Shown piece after piece: positions 7,510 to 14,496 of a DNA stretch of 37,745 nt. The stretch is from contig JAUIEP010000031.1 in NCBI GenBank assembly GCA_030428835.1, forward strand, positions 1 through 37,745, written 5' to 3'. The stretch is from Gammaproteobacteria bacterium. Lineage in GTDB: Bacteria > Pseudomonadota > Gammaproteobacteria > Pseudomonadales > Halieaceae. Under the pieces are notes generated by a model. The model saw nothing but the letters and a program-made list of their open reading frames with translations, did not search any database and had not been told where the DNA came from. Both the position numbers and the translations under genes were made by a program. The first letter of the stretch is position 1. Each line of letters starts with the position of its first letter.

Positions 7510-8733
7510 TCAGCGGCCGAGTCCTCGCCCGCGCAGCCGGCACTTCACGCCCAGTGCCTGGGCCAGTTCGCGCGCCAGCGGTACCGCCTGGCGCAGCGCG
7601 TCCGCGCGCGGCAGGCTCCTGCTCGTTTCCAGCACCAGCAACGCCGGCGTCGCACCCGCCGACAGCACCTCCAGGTCGCAGCTGAAATCCGACCGGCCGA
7701 TAGTAGCGCTCTCGCCACCGCCGCCCGCGGTGGTAGACAGGTCGTTCGCCGTCATGCCGATACATTCGATCTGGCGAAAGGGCAACGCCGTGGTGCGCAG
7801 CGGCGACCGGACCGTGACGCAGCGCTCGTCCCAGTCGAAGACGACGCTGCGCGGCAGGCGTCGCAACAGAAGCCACAGCAGCGCGCCGCCGATACCGCAG
7901 GAGATCAGCGTGACGATGCCGAGGGTGACCACGTCGAGCGGTTGGTCGCGCAGCCAGCGCGACACCGCCAGCGCCGGGCCCGCGAAGAGCAGGCACGAGC
8001 CGAGGGCGAGCGGCACCACCACCGGCGTCACGCCGCGACGGAACGCGATGCGCGTGCCCGGTCGCCAGTCCACCACGGCCAGGTTCGCGTTCAGCGACCC
8101 GGGATCAAACGGGGGCAGGGCGGGGTGGCGCAGCAGGCGGGCGATGTACTTCTGGAGTGCCTGGCGGTCCTCGCCGGGCGGTAGCTCCCCGAAACCCGGT
8201 GCTGCGGCATTTGCGGCACGTATCTCCAGGTTGAGGTCGGCCACGCGGAACACGCCGAAGGCCGGCAGCCCCGCCGCGGCAGCCAGGTGCAGACCGAGTT
8301 CCACGAGTTGTTCGATTCGCTCGACACTGTGCAGGCGCAGCGGGAGGCGCGTGGTGCGCGGCCCCGCGTCGCTTGCATGCCAGAGCGTCAGGCTCAGGGC
8401 CCGGCACTGCTGCAGCGCGGCGTCCGCGGCCTGCTCGTCGAACCCGCCGCTGTCGGTGCGCCCGGCCTTGAACGCCCGCACGAGACCCGACAGAGACGGC
8501 CTGGCCATGTCGTCGCTCCAGTCGAGGCAAAACCCTGTCAATGCCGGCAGCGGGATCACCTGGTCAGAGCTGTTGCCGGTCACCGACCGCCGGGTGATCG
8601 TCAGCCGACCTGCTGGACGATCACAACTCAGCGTGTAATGGCCGCTGGAGAAGGCCAGCCGCTCGCCGGATTCAAGCGCGTCCAGGCCCAGGCTTGCGCC
8701 GACCTGCCTGTCGCGGTCACTACTGTCCGGCAT
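7510..8733 (-). CDS. Unknown membrane protein (407 aa)
   Basis: I do not recognise this family. The protein has a long soluble N-terminal half (about 1-225), two adjacent hydrophobic helices (about 233-257 and 265-290), and a C-terminal beta-rich region beginning VFDWDERCVTVRSPL and ending in a basic tail. The arrangement is that of a membrane-anchored protein with both large domains on the same side of the membrane. It begins 12 bases after the upstream membrane-protein gene ends, so the two form an operon and probably act together. The composition is typical of the window, with no sign of transfer. The first residues (MPDSSDRDRQ) have no signal peptide. Confidence 0.7.
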   Translation of the reverse strand: MPDSSDRDRQVGASLGLDALESGERLAFSSGHYTLSCDRPAGRLTITRRSVTGNSSDQVIPLPALTGFCLDWSDDMARPSLSGLVRAFKAGRTDSGGFDEQAADAALQQCRALSLTLWHASDAGPRTTRLPLRLHSVERIEQLVELGLHLAAAAGLPAFGVFRVADLNLEIRAANAAAPGFGELPPGEDRQALQKYIARLLRHPALPPFDPGSLNANLAVVDWRPGTRIAFRRGVTPVVVPLALGSCLLFAGPALAVSRWLRDQPLDVVTLGIVTLISCGIGGALLWLLLRRLPRSVVFDWDERCVTVRSPLRTTALPFRQIECIGMTANDLSTTAGGGGESATIGRSDFSCDLEVLSAGATPALLVLETSRSLPRADALRQAVPLARELAQALGVKCRLRGRGLGR

Positions 8734-8745
8734 GGCGGCGACCGC

Positions 8746-9681
8746 TCATTGGAACACCGGTAGATCGAAGCGCGCGAAGAAGGGCAGCGGCAGCGCGCTG
8801 GCGGCGAGTTCCAGCGTCCAGGTAATGTCGGCACCCGATGCGCGTTTGCCCGAACCGGGCAGCCCCGCGGGAATTTTAAGCCGGACCGGCAGACCGGTAT
8901 GCAGCGCTTTGCTGCCGCCGGGCACCGTTTGGCTGCCGGCCCACAGCTCCGTCGTGTGCGTGGACGAGGAGTCACCCGAACCGGTCTTCACGACGCGCAC
9001 GCATTTCAGGGTAATGACGAACTCGCCGCGTATCGCAATTCGCCGCCGGTTGCGCACCGTGCCTGTAAGCCCCTGGCCGATAATGCCCCGCCCGCTGTCG
9101 ATACGCAGCTCACTGCGACCGAACACCAGCGCGCGCACTGTCTCTAGTGCCGCCCAGGCGAGAAGCGCAAGACCGGCCAGCGGGAAGATAAAGCCGAACG
9201 CCGCGGCATAGTTCTGCTCTTCGAATACCACCGGCACCAGCGCAAGTCCGATGGGGATAGTGAGCGCGTTGCAGAGCAGGGCCAGCACGCCGAGGCCGAT
9301 GGCGAGACGGGAACTCTTGCTGGCCACCACGCCGTTCTCCCAGTCCGGGTCGTGCTTCCAGGGCGCGTCCGGGTAGGTCCGGGCGAGTTGCGCCGCGCGG
9401 CGAAAGTAAGCCGCCGAGGAAAACGTGCCGGCGACGATCGCGCCGCCGAGCAGCGAAAGCAGCAGGCCGCCGGCCGCTGTGGCCAGTAACTGCGTGGTCG
9501 TGGTTTCCGGATTGGGGAGTAGCAGCAGGAACTGTACAAGGCCGAATACGCCCGGCAGAAACAGTAGCGCGCCGAACAGGACCAACAGCCACCGCCAGAC
9601 GCCCAGGGCGGTGCGCTTGTCACCTGGCTGCTGTTGGTTCGGCATCGGCGGAGTCCCATCGACTGGGCGACCATCACTCAT
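8746..9681 (-). CDS. Unknown multi-pass membrane protein (311 aa)
   Basis: The start is placed at the ATG at 9681 because GGGAG lies 6-7 bases before it; an in-frame start at 9708 has no such site. Four hydrophobic segments are seen: WRWLLVLFGALLFLPGVFGL, LLATAAGGLLLSLLGGAIVAG, LAIGLGVLALLCNALTIPIGL and AAFGFIFPLAGLALLAWAAL. A C-terminal domain of about 130 residues follows, rich in beta strands and Ser/Thr. Between the second and third helices is an acidic loop (YPDAPWKHDPDWENG). This resembles proteins often grouped as DUF3592-like, but I cannot confirm that. It is the first gene of a two-gene operon with the 407-residue membrane protein. No function is assigned. Confidence 0.7.
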   Translation of the reverse strand: MSDGRPVDGTPPMPNQQQPGDKRTALGVWRWLLVLFGALLFLPGVFGLVQFLLLLPNPETTTTQLLATAAGGLLLSLLGGAIVAGTFSSAAYFRRAAQLARTYPDAPWKHDPDWENGVVASKSSRLAIGLGVLALLCNALTIPIGLALVPVVFEEQNYAAAFGFIFPLAGLALLAWAALETVRALVFGRSELRIDSGRGIIGQGLTGTVRNRRRIAIRGEFVITLKCVRVVKTGSGDSSSTHTTELWAGSQTVPGGSKALHTGLPVRLKIPAGLPGSGKRASGADITWTLELAASALPLPFFARFDLPVFQ

Positions 9682-9789
9682 GTACTCCCGGAGGCTGGCC
9701 CTTGTCAAGCGCTGGCAGGGAACGGACAGCCCTTGTTGCGCCAGGGTCGGAAGGGCCCGCCGACCCGACGTCGCCGCGCAGCGCTCGAT

Positions 9790-11463
9790 TTACTCCGGAG
9801 CCGCGTGAGGGGCGGGCGGTATCGCGTCCAGCGCTGTGCGCAGGGAGCGGGGATAGCTGTCCCGCGAAATGGTTTTGAAGTACCTGTCGACAACGGGAAG
9901 CGCCGCGCACAGGTTACTGAAGTCCTGTCTTCGCAATACCAGGACGCGGGTATCCTCGCGCGAGACCAGGGTGCCCTGTACCGTAGCGTTGCCGGCCAGG
10001 CTGCGTTCGCCCCAGTGGTCGCCGGGTCCGATGAGTTGGACAACGTCTTCACCGTCGGGGTCGTCGCTGGTTATCCTGGACTCGAGCTGTCCGTCGACCA
10101 CCGTGTAGAAACCGTCCAGGATCTGGCCCGGCTTGCAGACGATGTCGCCGCGCGCGAAGCACATGTAACGGGCGGCGGCCGGTTCGCTGTTTGCGATCTG
10201 TACGATGCTGCGCGGCAGGAAGTAGTCGAACAGCCAGTTCAGTGCAACGCGGAGTCGCGTGGAAAAACTCGGCAACATGCCGATGTAGATGCCGCGCCAC
10301 AGTAGCCACGCGAACAGTCCGGACAGGCGGACGCCCGCGATTTCGGCGACCCCGTTGTAGTTCCCGAGGGAAGCCAGCGCTCCCAGCGGCCGATAGCGGA
10401 ATGCCGCCAGTGGTTTATCGTCGAGCGCCAACGCGATGTTGCGCGCGGCGCACCTGGCCTCCCGAACGGCGAACTGGGCGGTGGGCGGCGCCACTTCCGG
10501 GGATTTGCCCTCCCTGTCCGGCTGGGTGATCAGGGCCGCGTCACCGACTGCCCATACCGTGTCATGGCCTTTCACCCGTAACATCGCGTCCGTCTCGATC
10601 TTGCCGCGTTGCATCGGCAGGCCGAGCTTCTGCACCAGTGGGGAGGGGCCGTTCCCGACGGTGGTCAACAACGTGCTGGTCTCGATGCGCTCGCCATCGC
10701 CCAGGAACACGGCGGTCGCGGTAGCCGAGCGCAACGAGGCACCCAGGCGAATTTCCAGCCCGCGCCTTTCAAGATTCCTGCGCGCGAACTCCCCGAGCTT
10801 GGGCGGCAGCTCCGGCAGGATACGTTGCCCGCGCTGCACCAGGATGCCCCGGATTTCCTTCTCGTCGATATTGGGGTAGTGCCTGCGGGTGCGGCGCACC
10901 ATGTCCATCAGCTCACCCAGGGTCTCCACCCCGGAAAACCCACCGCCGGCGACGACGAACGTCAGCAATCGGCGTTTGAGCGCCTTGTCCTCTGTGATGT
11001 CGGCATGTTCCAGGCACTCGATGATGTGATTGCGCAGGCTGTGCGCGTCGGCGAGATCCCGCATCGTCCGGCTGTGGTCCTCGAAACCCGGGTAGCGCGA
11101 CAGGTCCGTTTTTTGCCCGAAGGCGATGACGAGGTGGTCATAGCTCACCCTGAGCGGATTGCGCTTGCTGCCCTGTACGATGTGGACAATTTTCTGCTGC
11201 AGGTCGATGTCTCGCACCTCCGCCATGCGCACCTTGACGCGGGGCAGGAGCAGGCGCAGCGAGGTGACGGCGTCGGGAGCGCTGATGATCCCGGATGCTA
11301 CCTCCGGCAGCAGGGGCTGGAAGACGAAGTAGTTATTCTGGCTTATCAACTCCACGTCTACCTTGTCCGCGGCGTAGCGCCTCAGGTAACGCGCGCAGTA
11401 CACGCCACCGAAACCTCCGCCAAGAATAACGACTCTCTGTCGAGCATTTGCTTCAGGTTGCAT
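9790..11463 (-). CDS. Type II NADH dehydrogenase fused to a cNMP-binding-like domain
   Basis: The 557-residue protein starts as an NDH-2 flavoenzyme: the FAD-binding Rossmann motif VVILGGGFGG (11-20), QNNYFVFQPLLPEVASG, a second nucleotide-binding motif FVVAGGGFSGVETLGEL, and WAVGDAALI near the FAD ribityl site. A hydrophobic stretch SGLFAWLLWRGIYIGMLP corresponds to the C-terminal membrane-binding part. After about residue 425 a Crp/cNMP-binding-type beta barrel is appended (GDIVCKPGQILDGFYTVVDGQLE to FSNLC). In its phosphate-binding cassette GERSLAGNATV the usual Arg before the Thr/Ser-Ala pair appears absent, so cyclic-nucleotide binding is doubtful. NDH-2 oxidises NADH and reduces quinone without pumping protons. 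An AGGAGG ribosome site overlaps the end of the preceding gene, with 5 bases between them, so it is the last gene of the EGKCG-peptide operon. Confidence 0.88.
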   Translation of the reverse strand: MQPEANARQRVVILGGGFGGVYCARYLRRYAADKVDVELISQNNYFVFQPLLPEVASGIISAPDAVTSLRLLLPRVKVRMAEVRDIDLQQKIVHIVQGSKRNPLRVSYDHLVIAFGQKTDLSRYPGFEDHSRTMRDLADAHSLRNHIIECLEHADITEDKALKRRLLTFVVAGGGFSGVETLGELMDMVRRTRRHYPNIDEKEIRGILVQRGQRILPELPPKLGEFARRNLERRGLEIRLGASLRSATATAVFLGDGERIETSTLLTTVGNGPSPLVQKLGLPMQRGKIETDAMLRVKGHDTVWAVGDAALITQPDREGKSPEVAPPTAQFAVREARCAARNIALALDDKPLAAFRYRPLGALASLGNYNGVAEIAGVRLSGLFAWLLWRGIYIGMLPSFSTRLRVALNWLFDYFLPRSIVQIANSEPAAARYMCFARGDIVCKPGQILDGFYTVVDGQLESRITSDDPDGEDVVQLIGPGDHWGERSLAGNATVQGTLVSREDTRVLVLRRQDFSNLCAALPVVDRYFKTISRDSYPRSLRTALDAIPPAPHAAPE

Positions 11464-11468
11464 AACGG

Positions 11469-12977
11469 CTACCTCCTGGAATGATTGATCACCAGCGTTT
11501 TCTGTATCTGCATGTTGCGCAGGGCGTAGCGGACGCCGCCAACACCCAGTCCGGACTCCCGCACGCCGCTGAAAGGCATCGCTTCCGTGTGAAAGGCCGT
11601 ATGGTCATTCACAATCACCGCGGAGGCATCGAGCAGGGTATGGGCGCGCACGGCCAGCGCTATATCGTGCGTAAACACCGCGGCCTGTAGTGCGAACGGC
11701 AGGTTGTTGGCCATGTCGAAGGCGCGTTCGATAGTCTCGTAGCCGTAAACGCAGATCACCGGGCCGAGAATTTCCATGCGACTGACCTTCGCTTCGAGCG
11801 GCGGGTCGAGGAGTACCGTGCAGGCGTACAGGTTGTTGCCGGGGCGTGCGCCGCCGCACAGGCATTCGGCCCCGCCGGCGACGGCTTCCGCTACCCAGCG
11901 GTGTACCCTGTCGACTTCCCCGGGAGCGATCAGCGGACCCACCTGGGTGGTGTCGTTGCGCGGGTCGCCGATGCGCAGCCTGCACGCCTCTTGCGCCAAC
12001 TCTGCAGCGAACTGGCGCGCCTGCGCGACCGGTACATAGACGCGCTGGACCGACACGCGAGACTGGCCCGCGTGATAGTAGCCTCCCTGCGCGATGGCCT
12101 TTATGGCACGCGCGCGATCGGCATCCGGCGCGACCACGACCGGCGCCGCGCCACCATGTTGCAGTGCGCACCGGGTTCCGGGCCCGAGTTTCGAGCGCAG
12201 CGCCCACCCGGTGCCCGATTTGCCGATGAAGCTGACGAAGTCGACGCGACGGTCGGTCGCCAGTTGCTCGCGCAACCCGGAATCCCCGGTGACGATTGCC
12301 TGCGCCCATTCCCTCGGTAAGCCCGACTTCCACAGGATGTCGACCAGCCTGAGGCAGGACAGCGGCGTTTTTTCCGAGGGATTGACTAACACGGGGCATC
12401 CGGCGGCGACCGCGGCCGCAACCTGCTGGACGACGAGCGCCAGCGGGTGGCTGAAGTCACTGATCGCCACGGCGACGCCGATCGGCGCATGCAGGCTCAG
12501 CGCGATCCTGTCCCGGGAATTGCCGGTCGTCCCCATCGGCACGACTTCGCCGGCATGACTCCTCAGCTCGTTGATGGCCTGGCGCACGATGTCGATCGAG
12601 CGCGTGACTTCCACCAGTGAATCGGGCATCGGCTTGCCGCTTTCCAGGCAGACAAGCAACGCCAGGTCCGCGTGGTCGCGAGACATCATGCGGGCCGAGC
12701 GCTCCAGAATGCCTATGCGCTCGTCCAGCGGTATCCAGCCGGCCTTGTCCCTGAACCGGTCATGCGCGCACTGCAGTGCCCGCTCAATGTCTCGCTGGCT
12801 GCCCACGGGTGCATGGCCGATCACGCTGTCATCGAAGGGCGCCGTTACCGGCAGCGTCGGGGTGCTGTCGGACGGGTTGGCCAGCATGGGCTCCCACGCC
12901 GCCTCGGGCCGTGGCTGTCGTTCCGTCGTGCCCGGCGATGCCGCGCCGGGGCGGGTCAGGCTGTTCTGGATGTTCAC
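11469..12977 (-). CDS. Aldehyde dehydrogenase-superfamily protein lacking catalytic Cys and Glu
   Basis: The start is set at the GTG at 12977 because a strong GGAGG lies 6-7 bases before it; a longer frame to 13079 would run into the doxX gene. The 502-residue product follows the NAD(P)-aldehyde dehydrogenase fold along its whole length: ISDFSHPLALVVQQVAAAVAAGCPVLVNPSEKTPLS, SFIGKSGTGW and NDHTAFHTEAMPFSGVRESGLG. Two catalytic positions are changed. The nucleophile motif, usually GQxC, reads GQSRVSVQRVYV, with Arg where the Cys should be. The LELGG motif carrying the general base reads LQHGG, with Gln for Glu. It should not oxidise aldehydes in the normal way and may be a structural or binding protein. 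It lies between doxX and the NDH-2 gene with short gaps of 28 and 5 bases. Confidence 0.88.
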   Translation of the reverse strand: MNIQNSLTRPGAASPGTTERQPRPEAAWEPMLANPSDSTPTLPVTAPFDDSVIGHAPVGSQRDIERALQCAHDRFRDKAGWIPLDERIGILERSARMMSRDHADLALLVCLESGKPMPDSLVEVTRSIDIVRQAINELRSHAGEVVPMGTTGNSRDRIALSLHAPIGVAVAISDFSHPLALVVQQVAAAVAAGCPVLVNPSEKTPLSCLRLVDILWKSGLPREWAQAIVTGDSGLREQLATDRRVDFVSFIGKSGTGWALRSKLGPGTRCALQHGGAAPVVVAPDADRARAIKAIAQGGYYHAGQSRVSVQRVYVPVAQARQFAAELAQEACRLRIGDPRNDTTQVGPLIAPGEVDRVHRWVAEAVAGGAECLCGGARPGNNLYACTVLLDPPLEAKVSRMEILGPVICVYGYETIERAFDMANNLPFALQAAVFTHDIALAVRAHTLLDASAVIVNDHTAFHTEAMPFSGVRESGLGVGGVRYALRNMQIQKTLVINHSRR

Positions 12978-13005
12978 GGAGGACCTCCGGGGATCAATGC
13001 GTTTC

Positions 13006-13542
13006 TCATGCTGCCGTTGCGACACCTGGGTAGCCCTGCCCGGGCGTGCGGCGGGACCAGCGGCTGCAGAGATAGTCAATACTCAACTTGCCGGCACCGT
13101 TGAACAGCAAGGGCAGGAACATCACGAGGTACAGGACCGGCAGCTTGTAGTTGCCGTGGCCCTTGTCGGATATCGTGTAGCCCTGCAGCAGTTCCGCGAT
13201 CGAGTGCCACTCGCTGGGCCAGTGCACGGCAGCGGTAGCGACGAGCGTCAAGATGATCAGTGTCGCGCTGAAGAACCGGGTGCCGAACCCGAGCAGGATG
13301 GCGACGGCGCCGACCAGTTCAGAATACGTTGCCAGGTTCCAGCTGATATCCGCCGGTATGACGGAAAAGGGAAACGGAAAGTCGTCCATGATGTGGCTGA
13401 ACCAGTTGGAACCGTTCAGTTTCATCAGGCCGGCCTCGAAAAACTCCCATGCAAGGACGATACGCAGGCCGAGCGGGGCGATATAGGCGCCTGTCCTCTC
13501 CAGGTTACGTGTGATCAGTGACCACGTGTTGGTTACGTTCAT
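13006..13542 (-). CDS. DoxX-family membrane protein
   Basis: The start is the ATG at 13542, preceded by GAGGAG at the right distance; an in-frame start at 13653 is not supported. The 178-residue protein has four hydrophobic helices and the DoxX hallmark RIVLAWEFFEAGLMKLNG in the first. Later come ELVGAVAILLGFGTRFFSA and LPVLYLVMFLPLLFNGAGKLSIDYL. DoxX proteins are small membrane subunits linked to quinone or thiol redox chemistry, and they are common partners in operons for EGKCG or bufferin-type peptides. Here doxX directly follows the EGKCG-repeat gene, with a 149-base gap holding a hairpin, and precedes the aldehyde dehydrogenase-like gene. Confidence 0.9.
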   Translation of the reverse strand: MNVTNTWSLITRNLERTGAYIAPLGLRIVLAWEFFEAGLMKLNGSNWFSHIMDDFPFPFSVIPADISWNLATYSELVGAVAILLGFGTRFFSATLIILTLVATAAVHWPSEWHSIAELLQGYTISDKGHGNYKLPVLYLVMFLPLLFNGAGKLSIDYLCSRWSRRTPGQGYPGVATAA

Positions 13543-13624
13543 GTTTATCTCCTCGTTGTGATTGCGCACCGGTAGCGTCGCCGCCGCGGCAGGTTCGAAG
13601 CATGTGCGAAGCAGTAAGTCGGGA

Positions 13625-13654
13625 TGTGCCCTGCGGGATTTCCGCCCGGGCACA
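13625..13654 (-). other. Intercistronic hairpin after the EGKCG-peptide gene
   Basis: An inverted repeat TGTGCCC (13625-13631) / GGGCACA (13648-13654) encloses a second one, GCGG (13633-13636) / CCGC (13642-13645). It lies in the gap between the peptide gene and doxX and has no T-run. It could be a stabilising or attenuating structure that lets the first gene be expressed above the rest. Confidence 0.4.
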
Positions 13655-13691
13655 CCCTTGTCGGCGGCTTACGGCATCGACCGCAATGCGC

Positions 13692-14084
13692 CTAGCTGCC
13701 GCACTTGCCCTCGCCGCACTTGCCCTCGTCGGCGGCCTTTTCGCTGCCACCGCACTTGCCCTCACCGCACTTGCCCTCGTGAGTCGACTTCTCGGTGCCG
13801 CCGCATTTACCCTCGCCGCACTTGCCCTCGTCGGCGGCCTTTTCGCTGCCGCCGCACTTGCCCTCACCGCACTTGCCCTCGTCGGCGGCCTTCTCGCTGC
13901 CGCCGCACTTGCCTTCACCGCACTTGCCTTCGTCGACCTTGTCGGCGGCGGCCAGCAGGTAGCCGGCGTCCAGTGCGACGAGCGCAAAGGGGTTGGCGTC
14001 GGCTGACGCCTGCGGCACGACCGCCGTCGCCAGGAATGCCGCGCCGAGCGCGGTGCACAGGGGTTTCATCTTGTTGGTAGCCAT
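13692..14084 (-). CDS. Secreted EGKCG-repeat peptide (HvfA/bufferin-like RiPP precursor candidate)
   Basis: The 130-residue protein has an N-terminal signal peptide (KMKPLCTALGAAFLATAV, cleavage probably after ASA near residue 28) and a short linker. From residue 52 it has five copies of a 17-residue unit, each holding two EGKCG motifs: cysteines 55, 60, 72, 77, 89, 94, 106, 111, 123 and 128. In known loci of this type (hvfABCD of Haemophilus, and bufferin operons) the EGKCG cysteines are converted by an iron-dependent MNIO (DUF692) enzyme into copper-binding oxazolone/thiooxazole groups, and a DoxX gene is part of the operon. Here doxX follows, but no MNIO or DUF2063-type partner is in the window. 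The gene has a good ribosome site (GAGGAACAG) and a sigma-54 promoter. Metal binding by the unmodified cysteines is the alternative role. Confidence 0.85.
   Translation of the reverse strand: MATNKMKPLCTALGAAFLATAVVPQASADANPFALVALDAGYLLAAADKVDEGKCGEGKCGGSEKAADEGKCGEGKCGGSEKAADEGKCGEGKCGGTEKSTHEGKCGEGKCGGSEKAADEGKCGEGKCGS
13695..13931 (-). repeat. Tandem 51-bp coding repeats
   Basis: Four complete 51-base units and one partial unit encode EGKCGEGKCGGSEKAAD and close variants. The third unit ends TEKSTH instead of SEKAAD. The period is a multiple of three, so repeat number can change without breaking the frame. Confidence 0.9.
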
Positions 14085-14177
14085 GTCTGTTCCTCATTGG
14101 TTTGTCGAAAGTTGTTTGGCCCGGTTGCTTGTCCTGCGGGAGAGAGGGTGCAGGCATGCGCGTGGCCAACCCGTATG

Positions 14178-14193
14178 AGCAGGATGCGTGCCA
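14178..14193 (-). promoter_or_regulatory. Sigma-54 (-24/-12) promoter for the EGKCG-peptide operon
   Basis: The minus strand reads TGGCACGCATCCTGCT. It matches the consensus TGGCACG-N4-TTGCW at every fixed position except one T, with correct spacing. Predicted start is near 14167, about 80 bases before the ATG of the EGKCG-peptide gene. Confidence 0.78.
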
Positions 14194-14270
14194 GCTTTGG
14201 AAAAAGCGTAAAAACACATTAGTAAACAGTGAGATAGGAGGATCTGGTGAGGATTTCGACGGGCGCGAAA

Positions 14271-14303
14271 TCGCGTAATTCGCGAGATCTCGCCACGAGA
14301 ATT
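14271..14303. promoter_or_regulatory. Overlapping inverted repeats, candidate activator binding site
   Basis: TCGCG-N5-CGCGA (14271-14285) overlaps the perfect palindrome CGAGATCTCG (14283-14292), inside a wider AATTCGCG (14277-14284) / CGAGAATT (14296-14303) imperfect inverted repeat. The cluster is about 80-110 bases upstream of the -24 element, where sigma-54 activators usually bind. Confidence 0.5.
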
Positions 14304-14496
14304 CGTCAATTGCAGATGGCGTGCCGCCGGGTTTTTCTATGGCGCCGGGCCGTTCTTGCGCGGGATCGGGGCAGGTGCGGGACCGTGGGCGCGCCGTTGT
14401 CACGGCCGCTGCCAAGGGGCGACAAAATGACGCGCGGCCGGGCGTTACCTGCTATTCTCGAAAGCGCCTGCCGTAGTCGGTGAGGCGGAAGTCCCG

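Larger units (their letters stand above)
14085..14496. other. Regulatory intergenic region between EGKCG operon and its candidate activator
   Basis: This 412-base divergent spacer holds no convincing gene. It contains a sigma-54 promoter facing the peptide gene (14178-14193), an AT-richer stretch at about 14200-14260 and a cluster of inverted repeats at 14271-14303. The right-hand activator probably uses its own promoter in the 14400s, but I see no clear -35/-10 pair. Confidence 0.6.

Noticed and set aside
9720-9760. Possible sigma-54 promoter (TGGCGCAACAAGGGCT, minus strand) before the two membrane-protein genes
   Set aside because: GG-N10-GC spacing is right, but the TT before GC and the CAC element are missing, so it is much weaker than the four accepted sites.
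12978-13079. N-terminal extension of the aldehyde dehydrogenase-like gene
   Set aside because: It overlaps the doxX coding sequence in another frame. A GTG with a strong ribosome site at 12977 is a better start.
13695-13931. Regular 51-bp repeats resembling a CRISPR or satellite array
   Set aside because: The units are in frame, without unique spacers, and encode EGKCG pairs in a secreted protein, so this is a coding repeat.
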